A DNA stretch of 64,000 nt from Comamonas sp. KCTC 72670 (GTDB lineage Bacteria; Myxococcota; Myxococcia; Myxococcales; Myxococcaceae): positions 62,001 to 126,000 of the forward strand of contig BNCN01000011.1 of assembly GCA_014656495.1 (NCBI GenBank), in the 5' to 3' direction. The notes under the pieces are model-generated. The model ran no database searches, was not told where the DNA came from, and saw nothing but the letters and a program-made list of their open reading frames with translations. This document shows, one piece after another, positions 8,932 through 18,278 of the stretch (the first letter of the stretch is position 1; each line of letters begins with the position of its first letter). The translations under genes were made by a program, and so were the position numbers.

Positions 8932-9216
8932 CTAATCGTTGTCGATATGCACCGGCTCCCCGGCGGAGGACCCGGCATCCGGAGCTCCCGAACCACCGAC
9001 ACCTTCCCGGAACCCCTGAGCGGCCTCTTGCGCCGCGCCATGGGCCCCCTTCGCGGCCTCGCGAGCCCCCTCTTGGATGTCCCGCGCCGCCTCGCCAACC
9101 TCCCGGCCGACCTGGCGTGAGTTCTCCCGCGCGGACTGCTCGTCGCAGCCCGTGAAGGCCGCCACCGCGGTCCCCAATCCCACCAGCGTGAGCCACTTCC
9201 AACCCGTGTTCTTCAT
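8932..9216 (-). CDS. Small amphipathic lipoprotein
   Basis: This 94-residue protein starts at ATG 9216 behind GGGAGGGAGA and has a short signal peptide ending AAFTGCDEQ, a lipobox. The mature part is a run of charged alanine-rich segments (GEAARDIQEG, REAAKGAHG, AAQEAAQG) that should form one long amphipathic helix like those of LEA/apolipoprotein-type bacterial proteins. Such lipoproteins are linked to envelope stress or desiccation, but nothing here proves a role. It stands alone and is convergent with the esterase gene. Confidence 0.75.
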   Translation of the reverse strand: MKNTGWKWLTLVGLGTAVAAFTGCDEQSARENSRQVGREVGEAARDIQEGAREAAKGAHGAAQEAAQGFREGVGGSGAPDAGSSAGEPVHIDND

Positions 9217-9403
9217 CGAGTCTCCCTCCCGCCCGCAAAGGTAGGCACGCATCCGCGTGAAGGCTGCCCAGGGGCCGAGGGCGCGCCGGCCTTCCCAGGG
9301 CAATGGCACACATGCTGACGCGGTGCGCCGCCATGTGAACGGGAGAACGTTGCCGGCATCTTCTGAGTGGAACCCGACACTCGACGGTGTCTAGGCTTTG
9401 CCC

Positions 9404-11146
9404 ATGGACCTCATCGTCGAGAACGGACTCGTATTCGATGGTCTGGGCAACCCACCGCGCAAGCTGAACGTGGGCATCCGTGGCACCACGGTGGCCACCC
9501 TCTCGGAAGGTCCGATTCCCCGTGCGCCCCACACGCGCGTCATCGACGCCGAGGGCCACTGGGTGACGCCCGGCTTCATCGACTGCCACACGCACTACGA
9601 CGCGGAGGTGGAGCTGGCCCCCTCCCTCTCCGAGTCCGTCCGCCACGGCGTCACCACCGTGTTCATGGGGAGCTGCTCGCTCAGCCTCGCCTTGGGCACG
9701 CCCGAGGACCTGGCGGACATGTTCTGCCGCGTGGAGGCCATCCCCTACGACACCGTCCGCGCACTGCTGGAGGAGCGCAAGACGTGGAACACGCTGGGCG
9801 GCTACCTGGAGCACCTGGAAGGTCTGCCCCTGGGCCCGAACGTCGCCTCGTTCCTGGGCCACTCGGCGCTGCGCGCCCACACCATGGGCCTGCACCGCAG
9901 CCTGGAGCCCGGCGTGCGCCCGCGCGAGGACGAGCTGCGCGGCATGGAGGCCCTGGTCCGCGAAGGGCTCGACCTGGGCTACCTCGGCCTGTCCATCATG
10001 ACGCTCAAGTGGGACAAGATGGGCGGCACGCGCGACATCCGCAGCCGTCCCCTTCCCTCCACCTACGCGAGCTGGAGCGAGTACCGCCGCCTCACGCGGC
10101 TGCTGCGCGAACGGCGCCGCGTCTTCCAGGGCGTGCCCAACATCAGCACCAAGGTGAACGTGCTGCTGTTCTTCCTGGAGAGCATCGGCCTGCTCCGCCC
10201 GAGCCTCAAGACGACCGTCATCTCGATGATGGACCCTCGCGCCAGCCGGGGCATCCACCGTCTCATCGGGGCCCTGTCCCAGGTGGCCAACCGGCTGCTG
10301 GGCGCGGACTTCCGGTGGCAGGCGCTGCCTGAAATCTTCGACCTCTGGGCGGACGGCATCGACCTGGTCGTCTTCGAGGAGTTCGGCGCGGGCGCCGCGG
10401 CGCTCCACCTCCAGGACGCCGCCGCGCGCGCGGGGCTGCTCCGGGAGCCCGCGTACCGCGACCGCTTCCGGCGCGAGTGGACGAACCGCTTCCTCCCCCG
10501 CGCCTTCCACCGAGACTTCAACGAGTCCCGCATCCTCGAGTGCCCGGATGCCAGCGTGGTGGGCAAGTCCTTCGCCGAGGTGGCGCGCGCGCAGGGCCGC
10601 GACGCGGTGGACGTCTTCCTGGACCTCATCGCCACGCACGGAGACGCGCTGCGCTGGTACACGGTGATGGCCAATGACCGGCGGGAGGAGCTGGAGCGCA
10701 TCTGCCGGCACCCGGACATCCTGATGGGCTTCTCGGACGCGGGCGCGCACCTGCGCAACATGGCGCACTACAACTTCCCGCTGCGGCTGCTGCGGCTGGT
10801 CCGCGAGGCGGAGAAGCGCGGCGAGCCCTTCATGAGCGTGGAGCGAGCCGTCCACCGGCTCACCGCGGAGATCGCCGAGTGGTTCGGCCTGGACGCGGGC
10901 GTACTCGCGGAGGGCCGCCGGGCGGACCTGGTGGTCATCCAGCCCGAGGGCCTGGACGCGCAGCTCGACGAAGTCGCCGAGGCGCCCATGGAGAACTTCG
11001 GCGGCTTCGTCCGGCTGGTGCGCCGCAATGACGCCGCGGTGAAGGCGGTGCTCATCTCCGGCCGGGAGGCCGTGACGGAAAGCGGCGTGTCCCCCGCGCT
11101 GGGCCAGGAGCGCGGCTTCGGGAGCGTGCTCCGCGCCCGGGGGTGA
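9404..11146 (+). CDS. N-acyl-D-amino-acid deacylase-type amidohydrolase
   Basis: This 580-residue metal hydrolase belongs to amidohydrolase family 3 (D-aminoacylase/dihydroorotase-like). The N-terminal small beta domain is followed by FIDCHTHYDAE, with the H-x-H metal pair H62/H64; the C-terminal metal Asp lies in MGFSDAGAHLRNM, and the terminal AEGRRADLVVI closes the beta domain. The family removes acyl groups from N-acyl-D-amino acids or hydrolyses cyclic amides, and a role in peptidoglycan-derived or D-amino-acid use is plausible. No signal peptide is seen. The ATG at 9404 matches relatives; the TTG two codons earlier is less likely. Confidence 0.85.
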   Translation: MDLIVENGLVFDGLGNPPRKLNVGIRGTTVATLSEGPIPRAPHTRVIDAEGHWVTPGFIDCHTHYDAEVELAPSLSESVRHGVTTVFMGSCSLSLALGTPEDLADMFCRVEAIPYDTVRALLEERKTWNTLGGYLEHLEGLPLGPNVASFLGHSALRAHTMGLHRSLEPGVRPREDELRGMEALVREGLDLGYLGLSIMTLKWDKMGGTRDIRSRPLPSTYASWSEYRRLTRLLRERRRVFQGVPNISTKVNVLLFFLESIGLLRPSLKTTVISMMDPRASRGIHRLIGALSQVANRLLGADFRWQALPEIFDLWADGIDLVVFEEFGAGAAALHLQDAAARAGLLREPAYRDRFRREWTNRFLPRAFHRDFNESRILECPDASVVGKSFAEVARAQGRDAVDVFLDLIATHGDALRWYTVMANDRREELERICRHPDILMGFSDAGAHLRNMAHYNFPLRLLRLVREAEKRGEPFMSVERAVHRLTAEIAEWFGLDAGVLAEGRRADLVVIQPEGLDAQLDEVAEAPMENFGGFVRLVRRNDAAVKAVLISGREAVTESGVSPALGQERGFGSVLRARG

Positions 11147-11170
11147 GGCCCCGGCGGCGGTGCCACCCGT

Positions 11171-12694
11171 CTACACCGCGTTCGTCCACAGCACCTCGGC
11201 GAGCAGGTAGGGCCGCTTCGGCAGGAGGGCATCGTTGCCCGACGGAATTTCGGTCAGCACGTCCTCCTGGTCCTTCTTGTAGAAGTACCGGCACATGTAG
11301 CCACGCACCGTGGCATGCTCATATTCGGCGGGCGCGATGAACTTGTGGCCCTTCCTCGGCTCGAAACGCTGGGCATGCGGGGCCAGGTTCTCGGCGCCCT
11401 CGAGCGGCTCGACGAAGTGCGGAGCCTGCTTGAGCGCGAAGGGCCCGAGGCCAAAGGATGTTTCGTAGAGCCTCCACACCGCGCCCTCCTTGACACAGAC
11501 CATCCAGTGATGCGGCGAATCGGTTCGCACCAGCTGGTTGTTGCCCTGGGCGGGCGCATGGGGCGGAACGAGGAACGTCGAGCCCAGCACGTACTTCTCA
11601 TTCGCATGCTCGAAGGGCGCATGGGTGGAGGTCTCCGTCCCAATCGCCGGGGACACCTTGACCTCCGCGCACTCGATTCCGTGCATGGCGATGCAGTTGA
11701 TGAAGAGCTGGGCGAAGGCGCTGCAGCTCGAGTTCACCTTGAAGGCGCCGCTCTGAGCCTTCTTCAGCTCCGCTCGACGCAACCGCATGCATCGGAAGAA
11801 GTCGTCCTCGGGCAAGGGGTCCACGGTGAGCCAGTACCCCATGTCCGACGGGTGGGGGTCCGGCGTCCCCACGAACTTGCTCCAGATGGCCGCCAGCACC
11901 TCGGCGGACCCGGCCTTGCCCTCCGCCCAGGTGCACGCGAAGTACAACGCATCCAGCAGCGGGCCCCCATTGTAGGCCTTGATGTTGTAGCGCCCGGCCG
12001 TGGGCAAGGCGTCCACGATGAAGAACGTGTGCTTGGACCGCGGCTCCATCGCCGCGTACTCACAGCCGCTCTCCGCCACCTCCCAGGTGAACTCCACGCC
12101 GGAGAGCATCGCCACCGTGCTGGGAATGCCCTCGAGCGGAAACACCGCCTTGCCTTCTCCGCTGGCGTTGAACTCGACCTCGGTGTCAGGCACCCACAGG
12201 CAGGTCCCTGGGCCTTGCGCCACCACCGCCCGCACCCAGCGGCGGCTCGAGCTCGGCAACTTCTCCAAGGACTTCTTGGGACTGGCCTTGAAGGTCACGC
12301 TCAATGTGGGGGGAGGCGGCTGCGTCACCGCGCCCGTCCGCACATACGCCACCGGCCAACTGACCGGGGGCCGGTTGAGGCTCTTCAGATAGGGGTTGAT
12401 GACGGCGGGCTTCCAATGGGGGTCGCTCCCATCGGGGAACGCATAGGGCGGGAGATTCCGGTCCGGCTCCGAGGCGCTGCCGGGCAGGCAGTAGACGGGG
12501 TCCCCCGGCTCTGGGAAGGCGAAGTGCTCGACGCGGATGTGATTCTGGAACGTGATGCTCTCGAGCGAGAAGACGAGCTCCACCGCGGGCGCTTCACATG
12601 AGCGCACCGGGGGCGAGGCATTGCCGGGGGCCGTGCGCGAGTGCTGTTGCTGAATGAACTGCGCGTCCTGGACGACCGAGTCGGTGTATTCCAT
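11171..12694 (-). CDS. Transglutaminase/papain-like Cys-His protein, unrecognised family
   Basis: I do not recognise this 507-residue protein. What can be seen: no signal peptide; a long beta-rich N-terminal half (residues 35-220); then a helix NSSCSAFAQLFINCIAMHG with C324, and, about 70 residues on, PHHWMVCVKEGAVWRLYETS with H396 and an acidic residue E411. This Cys-helix then His-strand-acid order is that of the transglutaminase-like/papain fold, so a protease, amidase or protein cross-linking activity is possible. It is the last gene of a three-gene minus-strand set, 27 bases after a small protein resembling type VI secretion effector accessories. A role as a delivered effector is my inference. 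Confidence 0.6.
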   Translation of the reverse strand: MEYTDSVVQDAQFIQQQHSRTAPGNASPPVRSCEAPAVELVFSLESITFQNHIRVEHFAFPEPGDPVYCLPGSASEPDRNLPPYAFPDGSDPHWKPAVINPYLKSLNRPPVSWPVAYVRTGAVTQPPPPTLSVTFKASPKKSLEKLPSSSRRWVRAVVAQGPGTCLWVPDTEVEFNASGEGKAVFPLEGIPSTVAMLSGVEFTWEVAESGCEYAAMEPRSKHTFFIVDALPTAGRYNIKAYNGGPLLDALYFACTWAEGKAGSAEVLAAIWSKFVGTPDPHPSDMGYWLTVDPLPEDDFFRCMRLRRAELKKAQSGAFKVNSSCSAFAQLFINCIAMHGIECAEVKVSPAIGTETSTHAPFEHANEKYVLGSTFLVPPHAPAQGNNQLVRTDSPHHWMVCVKEGAVWRLYETSFGLGPFALKQAPHFVEPLEGAENLAPHAQRFEPRKGHKFIAPAEYEHATVRGYMCRYFYKKDQEDVLTEIPSGNDALLPKRPYLLAEVLWTNAV

Positions 12695-12721
12695 GTTGCG
12701 CTCCAGGTGGGCCGCGAGGCG

Positions 12722-13114
12722 TCACGGCACGTCGTGCGAGCTGTCTGAGCGAGACGTCAGGGCCGCGGCCGCTTGCCAATCCGCGTCCGTGGCCTCTTGA
12801 AACAAACGCGCCAGCTTCGCCCTCGCGGGCACCGCCGGGTCGGACAGCAGCCGCTGAAACGGCGGATGCGCGTCGAACCGCTCCGAGACGACGACGCTGA
12901 GCAGGCCAAAGGCGCGCAGGTCCCGGTCGTCATGCAGGCCGTGCGCCCGCGCACGCTGGAGCGCCACCGCCACCCGGCGCCGCACCTGCTCCCGTTCATG
13001 CCCCACGACGCGCCCTGGATGTTCCACATAGAGCCGCTCGACGATGGCGGCGGCGCGCTTGTCGTCGTTCACCGCGTCCAGGGCATGAAGTTGCGCGTCA
13101 CGAATCCTGAGCAT
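12722..13114 (-). CDS. Small protein resembling type VI effector-locus accessory proteins
   Basis: This 130-residue protein begins MLRIRDAQLHALDA and has a middle IVERLYVEHP and a later HGLHDDRDLRAFGLLSVVV then FDAHPP. That layout recalls the short proteins often found between VgrG/DUF4123-type adaptors and effectors in type VI secretion islands, which share a start like M-x-x-IR-x-x-Q. The match is by eye only. GGAGG precedes the ATG at 13114. Its first 17 bases overlap the GNAT gene upstream, and the putative effector gene follows after 27 bases, so the three are probably one transcript. Confidence 0.6.
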   Translation of the reverse strand: MLRIRDAQLHALDAVNDDKRAAAIVERLYVEHPGRVVGHEREQVRRRVAVALQRARAHGLHDDRDLRAFGLLSVVVSERFDAHPPFQRLLSDPAVPARAKLARLFQEATDADWQAAAALTSRSDSSHDVP

Positions 13115-13658
13115 CGGGCCTCCGGGATGACAGGGGAGCAGCCAGCCGCTCATAAAACACGAGGGTCGCGTCGAGCGGGAACTTGGGGTCGCGGTTCGGG
13201 GCGCGCAGGAGCGGCAGGAATCCCAGCTTCTCGAGCACGCGAATGGACGCGGTGTTCTGCTCCAGGACACAGGTCCGCACCCGCGCGAGCTTCAGCGCCT
13301 CGAACGCGAAGCCGAGCACCCACCGGGCGGCGCGCGTCGCCAGACCTCGGCCCCAATAGGGTCGGCCCACCCAATAGGACAGCTGCGCGGACTTCTCCCG
13401 CGGCGATACCGCCATCAACGAACAACACCCGACGAAGCCGTCCCGGGCATGCACCACCGCGAAGTGGAACGCCTCTCCCTTCGCACGCGCCTCCGTGGCG
13501 GCGCGTATCCAGGCCTCCGCATGGCCAGGAGGATACGGCGAGGGCAGGTGCGAGGTCGCGCTGACCGCCGGGTCCGACGCAAGCGCCTGGAGCGCCGCTG
13601 CATGCAGGCGCGTCACCGGCTCCAGCAGGAGCTCGTCGCTCGAGTCCACGGCGGGCAT
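13098..13658 (-). CDS. GNAT family N-acetyltransferase (RimJ/RimL-like)
   Basis: A 186-residue GNAT domain. The acetyl-CoA loop is in YWGRGLATRAARWVLGFAF (motif A, R/Q-x-x-G-x-G/A) and motif B in QNTASIRVLEKLGF, both typical of the RimJ/RimL group that acetylates protein N-termini or amino-sugar/antibiotic amines. Its 3' end overlaps the next gene by 17 bases, which suggests translational coupling. The ATG at 13658 lacks a clear ribosome site, so the start is uncertain. In this position it could modify the downstream putative effector or protect against it; that is inference. Confidence 0.8.
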   Translation of the reverse strand: MPAVDSSDELLLEPVTRLHAAALQALASDPAVSATSHLPSPYPPGHAEAWIRAATEARAKGEAFHFAVVHARDGFVGCCSLMAVSPREKSAQLSYWVGRPYWGRGLATRAARWVLGFAFEALKLARVRTCVLEQNTASIRVLEKLGFLPLLRAPNRDPKFPLDATLVFYERLAAPLSSRRPDAQDS

Positions 13659-14084
13659 TGAAACGAATATGACACAGGAGCCGCCCGCCCCGTGGTGCGC
13701 AGATGTGATTCTTCCCAGGGGCCGGGCCCACCGGAGGCGCCCGCCTGGAAGCGAGCGCTCGTTCCAGGGGCGTACCGCGTCAGTCTCTTGCGCTAAGCTC
13801 CCCGCCCCCTTGGCCCCCGCACGGCCGCGCCAGGTGGCCCGCGCCCTGGGGATTCCGGCCGGAGTGCAGGCTGCCGCCCCCACTGACAATCACAACAATT
13901 CCCCCCGCCAATCGCGAGCGCGTTAGAAGATCCGCGCCTGCCAACGCCAAACACCCTCACGCGCTACAATCACAAACAAGAATGACGCCCAAGCTGTCCG
14001 TGGGCATCCGCCTTGTGGCCGCGGTCCCTGCATGCTCCGGCAGCGCCATGCCCGGACCGCGCTTTCGCAGACTGGAGTGACGCC
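13659..14084. other. Intergenic region between the divergent GNAT set and the CdtB-fusion gene
   Basis: No gene is supported in this 426-base stretch. It includes a locally AT-richer patch near 13880-13980 that would suit the promoter of the rightward toxin-like gene. I could not identify a sigma-54 or consensus sigma-70 site. Confidence 0.45.
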
Positions 14085-17000
14085 ATGAAGTCCGTAGATG
14101 CCCTCCCACGCAGGAAGGGGCCAGGCGCGGGGCGCGCCCTCCTGGCCCTCCTCACGGTGCTCGCGGTGCCCTCGGGCGCCAGCGGCGCCGCCTCCACCTA
14201 TCCCACCCTGAGCGCGCACAACCGGCACATGCAGTTCGAGGGGCTCCCCAACTGGAGCCGGGTCGGCTTCCGCGGCGGCCAGGACCTCCCCTCCCCCTCC
14301 AGCGTCACGTCCCGCGCGGACTGCGTCATCACCCCGCAGGAGCTGGCCTCGGACCATGGGGTGATTCCCGATGACGGCGTGGACGACACCGCGGGGCTGC
14401 AGGCCGCCATCGATACGCTCAAGGCGAACTGTTCTCCCTCCGCGCACTTCGACTCGCTCTCCTCCATTGTATTGCCCGCGGGCCGCATCGATCTGAGCCG
14501 GCAGGTGTACGTCGACGCGGACTTCCTGCTGATTCGCGGTCAGGGCTCCGGAGCGGGGGGCACCGAGCTGGTGTTCCGCCCGGACGCGAATACGCGCTAC
14601 GACACGCTGAGCACGGACGGCGGCCGGTGGGAACCGACCACGATGACGTACGGCAGCGGCTCCGACACCGGCAGGGGCGGTTGGATCTGGCCCGGCCGGG
14701 CGATGTTCCGCGTCCAGACGCGGGAAGTCGCCACGCGCTACCAGGACGAGCACGCCGCCGCCCCCGCCAACCGCAAGGACTTGTTCGAAGGCTCCATCAA
14801 CCAGCACTGGGCCTCGGGCGTGCGGCTGGGCAGCAGGGCGGGAGACGCGGGCTTCGCCGCGCGCGAGGGCCACCGCACCCTTCAGCTGGTGTCGAACGCG
14901 AACATGACGCGCTTCACGGTGGGCGGGTACCTGTGGGTGGGCGCCGCGAACAGCCAGGCGTTCTACGCCCAGCAACAGATTGGCCCTGAGTTCCTGTCGC
15001 AGATGGAGGACCTGCACATGCGGCAGCAGGTGTTCCGCATCACCGGCGTCGACGCGGCGGCGAAGACGCTCACCCTCGACGCGCCGCTCGAGTACGACCT
15101 GCCCGTGGACTCCACCTCGGACGGCTCGCCCCCCATCGGGGTGGGTGCGTCCGACAGCAAGGTCACCCCGCTGCGAATGGTGGTGGGGGTGGGCTTCGAG
15201 AACTTCGCCTACAGGCAGGACCTGAACGGCCTGCCCAGGGCCGCGGGCGGGACGTACGCCCTGTCTCCCGCGGACGCCGTCCACAACTACGGCAACCTGG
15301 CCCCCGAGTACGCGATGCACGGCATCCTGTTCAAGTGGGCGGCGGACAGCTGGGTCCGGAACGTCCGCGCGACGATGACGGGCTCGCATCCGCTGGTGAC
15401 GGAGGTCGCGGCGAACCTCCAGGTGGAGGGCAACCACTTCGATGGCGCCTGGAACAAGGGCAAGGGAGGCAACGGCTACCTGCGCGGCAGCCGGGTGTGG
15501 AACTCGCTGTATGCGTTCAACACCAGCCGCAACCTGCGCCACTTCACCTTCCAGTGGTCCGCCAGCAACAACGTGGCCTTCCGCAATGACCTGGACTCCG
15601 ACCTGAACCTGCATGGCGGGTGGGAGCGCTACAACCTCTTCGAAGGCAACATCGTCCGCGTCCCCTATGAGCACCGCTCCGCCAACTGCACGGTGAACTG
15701 TGGCGGCGAAGGCGGACAGGTGGACGTGGGCACCTGGTACCCCATCTGGTGGGCGGCGGGGCCCAAGGCCATCAAGTGGTCGGGCTCCTCCGGGCCGCAG
15801 AACGTCTTCCGCAACAACACGCTGCTCAAGCAGGTGACGCCAGGAGGCGCCTTCCTGCCCTACGCCCCGTACTCCACGCCGGAGGGGACCCCGTCAGAGA
15901 CTGTGTTCATGTTCGGCTCGGACCCGGCGAACCCGCGGCAGTTCCGGCACCTGTCCCAGGCAGGAGCCCCCATCGCGGATTGGACGTCGCGGGAGACGCT
16001 GGCGTACGTCCCGTCCGGCGGCGTCGCCACGCTTCAGCAGCCGGTGTTCCCCTCGCTGTTCCTTCGCAAGGATGCGCCCGTCATCCTCACCACCCGGGCC
16101 CGCACCGGGAAGGTGGTGACGTGGAACATGCAAGGCTCGGGAACGAACGAGGGGGGCCTCTATGCCAGCAAGTACACCCTCAACGTGATACCGATGATGA
16201 CGGGGCAGTTGCAGCACCTCCCGGACGTCATCGCGCTCCAGGAGGCGGGCATCCCCCCCTGGTCGGTGCTCAATCAGGTCATCAACCAGTTCCCCCAGAA
16301 CGTCTACACCAATCCCGCCGGTCAGATGCCCGACGTGATTCAGTACCGGCTCTCGGGCTCGAGAACGCGAGACAACGCCACCTATCTGTATTGGCTTGAA
16401 ACCGACCCCAACGGCCACCGTGTCAACCTGGCCATCGCCAGCAGGGTGGAAGCCGACGAGGTCTTCGTGGTGACGCAGGGGCCCAACTGGCCGGGGCCCA
16501 CGCTGCGCCCCGCCCTGGGCATCCGGCTGGGCAATACGGTGTATTTCACCCTCCACGCGATTTCCCCCAATGGGCCTGACGCGGTGGGCCTGCTGGAGGC
16601 GATTCGAGAACAGATGGCCGCCGCCAATGGCGGGCAAGGGTACGACTGGGTCGCGCTGGGTGACTTCAACAGGGCTCCCGCGAACCTCCGGACCGCGCTT
16701 GGGTTAGGGCCCAACGGAAATCAATACCACGTCGTCGACCCCGCGGGCCCCACCCAAGGCCTCCCCCACCCCACCGCGACGTTGGACTATGCCGTGGGCC
16801 CCAACCACCAAGTCCCGCGCATCTTCGGGGGGCAGGTGTTTTCCGTCGCGAACTCGGACCACTTCCCCGTTCTCTACCACCACACCTTCGAGGCGGGCGG
16901 CGGCGCGCCCGAGGAGCCGACGGAGCCCGAGGAGCCCGAAGTGCCACCCCTGGCCGTGGTGCGCAGCGCCTGGTCGGGCCAGGTCGTCGACGTGGACGGC

Positions 17001-17837
17001 GAGTCCACCACCCGGGGGGCCCCGGTCATCGAGTATCCGTACCACGCGGGGCTGAACCAGCAGTGGCACCTGCGCCGCGAGGACGCACACCCGGGCTACT
17101 ACCGGCTCCAGAATGGGAACAGCCACCAGTATCTGGGGCAGCAAGGCGGTGTGCCCAACGCCATCGTCGTCCAGTGGAACGAGCGCGCGAACGACCAGCT
17201 CTGGAGGCCCGAGCGCCATTCCGACAACACCTACGTCCTTCGCAACTTCCAGACGGGACAGCTGCTGACGGCCTGGATGGGCGGAGGCTCCCTGCGCAAT
17301 CTGCGGGCCACGGATGAATCCGAGGAGATGGCCTTCGCCCAGCGCTGGTTCCTCCAGCCGCTGGTGGACGCGGGGGACCGGGAGGAGATCGTGAGCTACC
17401 CGCCCCAATCCGAGACGGAGCTCGTGGTGGACGTGGAGGGCGGCAGCCCCCTGGAGCACACGCCCATCATCCTCCACCCGGACAACGGCGGAGAGAACCA
17501 GCACTTCAGCTTCATCTCCGCGGGGCGCCTGGGAAACGACCCCTGTGGCTACCTCTTCACCGGCTCGGGCTACCTCAGCGCGGACTCACCCGTCGGGACG
17601 CCCCAGGACAATGACCCTGTCGCGCTGACCTATTACACGCCCCACAACGACAAGGAGATCCTCTGGTGCGTCAGCACCGTGGGCGGCGTGGCGCACAAGC
17701 TCTACAACTTCACGGGCTCCGCCCACGCACCGCACAAGCTGTACCTCACGCGCGGCGCGGAGCGAGAGCAGCTCCGCGCCAGGACGGAGCTGTCCACCGG
17801 CGAATCGCAGCTCTGGCAGCTCCGCGCGGTGCATTGA
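14085..17837 (+). CDS. Secreted beta-helix/CdtB-like DNase/ricin-lectin fusion
   Basis: This 1250-residue exported protein has a signal peptide (LLALLTVLAVPSGASG). Residues about 85-650 form a right-handed beta-helix of pectate-lyase-3 type (DDGVDDTAGLQAAID at its start). Residues 677-935 are a full CdtB/DNase I-like domain: VVTWNMQGSG, QEAG with E720, TRDNATYLYW, H824, GDFN with D860/N862, LDYAV with D901 and SDHFPV with D925/H926, so every catalytic position of cytolethal distending toxin CdtB is kept. About residues 950-1130 and 1130-1250 look like two ricin-type lectin modules (GQVVDVDGES, then QLWRPE; ELVVDVEGGS, then SQLWQL). In classical CDT the lectin parts are the separate CdtA and CdtC subunits; here they are in one chain. 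Prey killing or a role against eukaryotes is inferred. GGAG precedes the ATG. Confidence 0.88.
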   Translation: MKSVDALPRRKGPGAGRALLALLTVLAVPSGASGAASTYPTLSAHNRHMQFEGLPNWSRVGFRGGQDLPSPSSVTSRADCVITPQELASDHGVIPDDGVDDTAGLQAAIDTLKANCSPSAHFDSLSSIVLPAGRIDLSRQVYVDADFLLIRGQGSGAGGTELVFRPDANTRYDTLSTDGGRWEPTTMTYGSGSDTGRGGWIWPGRAMFRVQTREVATRYQDEHAAAPANRKDLFEGSINQHWASGVRLGSRAGDAGFAAREGHRTLQLVSNANMTRFTVGGYLWVGAANSQAFYAQQQIGPEFLSQMEDLHMRQQVFRITGVDAAAKTLTLDAPLEYDLPVDSTSDGSPPIGVGASDSKVTPLRMVVGVGFENFAYRQDLNGLPRAAGGTYALSPADAVHNYGNLAPEYAMHGILFKWAADSWVRNVRATMTGSHPLVTEVAANLQVEGNHFDGAWNKGKGGNGYLRGSRVWNSLYAFNTSRNLRHFTFQWSASNNVAFRNDLDSDLNLHGGWERYNLFEGNIVRVPYEHRSANCTVNCGGEGGQVDVGTWYPIWWAAGPKAIKWSGSSGPQNVFRNNTLLKQVTPGGAFLPYAPYSTPEGTPSETVFMFGSDPANPRQFRHLSQAGAPIADWTSRETLAYVPSGGVATLQQPVFPSLFLRKDAPVILTTRARTGKVVTWNMQGSGTNEGGLYASKYTLNVIPMMTGQLQHLPDVIALQEAGIPPWSVLNQVINQFPQNVYTNPAGQMPDVIQYRLSGSRTRDNATYLYWLETDPNGHRVNLAIASRVEADEVFVVTQGPNWPGPTLRPALGIRLGNTVYFTLHAISPNGPDAVGLLEAIREQMAAANGGQGYDWVALGDFNRAPANLRTALGLGPNGNQYHVVDPAGPTQGLPHPTATLDYAVGPNHQVPRIFGGQVFSVANSDHFPVLYHHTFEAGGGAPEEPTEPEEPEVPPLAVVRSAWSGQVVDVDGESTTRGAPVIEYPYHAGLNQQWHLRREDAHPGYYRLQNGNSHQYLGQQGGVPNAIVVQWNERANDQLWRPERHSDNTYVLRNFQTGQLLTAWMGGGSLRNLRATDESEEMAFAQRWFLQPLVDAGDREEIVSYPPQSETELVVDVEGGSPLEHTPIILHPDNGGENQHFSFISAGRLGNDPCGYLFTGSGYLSADSPVGTPQDNDPVALTYYTPHNDKEILWCVSTVGGVAHKLYNFTGSAHAPHKLYLTRGAEREQLRARTELSTGESQLWQLRAVH

Positions 17838-17861
17838 GCCGCCGGGACCGCGTTTCGCGAT

Positions 17862-17895
17862 GAAGGGGGCTCGCATGGCCGCGGGCCCCCTCCTT
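17862..17895 (+). terminator. Hairpin after the CdtB-fusion gene
   Basis: GAAGGGGGC (17862-17870) faces GCCCCCTCCTTC (17884-17895), an imperfect GC-rich stem beginning 24 bases after the stop codon. A terminator is likely, but no T-run follows. Confidence 0.45.
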
Positions 17896-18005
17896 CACAG
17901 GCCAGGGCGGCGACTCACCGGCCAGGGCCACTGCTCGTCGAATATCGCCCCGCGTGCCGGGACGCCCGGCGGAGAGTCACGGCCTCTCTCACGACGGAGC
18001 CTCCC

Positions 18006-18278
18006 ATGTCCCCCTTCGCCGCCCCCCTGCTCGCCACCTGGCGGACCGCTACACCCACCAACGACCTGGAAGCCATCCGCGCCCGGGTGGCGGACGACAT
18101 GGAGGGCGTGAAGTCCGGTGATGCCGCGCGCCTCCACCCAGACGCGCTGACGACGCGGCGCCCGTGCTGCTCGGAGCAACCACGCTCAGCTCGGGCGGCG
18201 TTGCGCCTTGTGACGCAAGCGTGTACCCCGTCGACGCGCCGTGGCTTCGCGGTGTTCGAGTCCGGAGGAGCCGTCTGA
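18006..18278 (+). CDS. Uncertain 90-residue open frame before bioY
   Basis: An ATG with GGAG 7 bases upstream opens a frame whose first half (NDLEAIRARVADDMEGV) looks like real protein and whose second half (arginine/cysteine-rich) does not. The reading frame may be the intact start of a gene whose rest was lost by frameshift. Its stop overlaps the probable bioY start, which could couple their translation. I do not recognise it. Confidence 0.3.
   Translation: MSPFAAPLLATWRTATPTNDLEAIRARVADDMEGVKSGDAARLHPDALTTRRPCCSEQPRSARAALRLVTQACTPSTRRGFAVFESGGAV

Noticed and set aside
7511..10855. A 1114-codon leftward open frame across the esterase and deacylase genes
   Set aside because: It is antisense to two clear enzyme genes, is arginine/glycine/alanine-rich, and has no domain or ribosome site; it reflects high GC at third positions.
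13923..15674. A 583-codon leftward frame opposite the CdtB-fusion gene
   Set aside because: Antisense shadow with valine/arginine bias and no domain.
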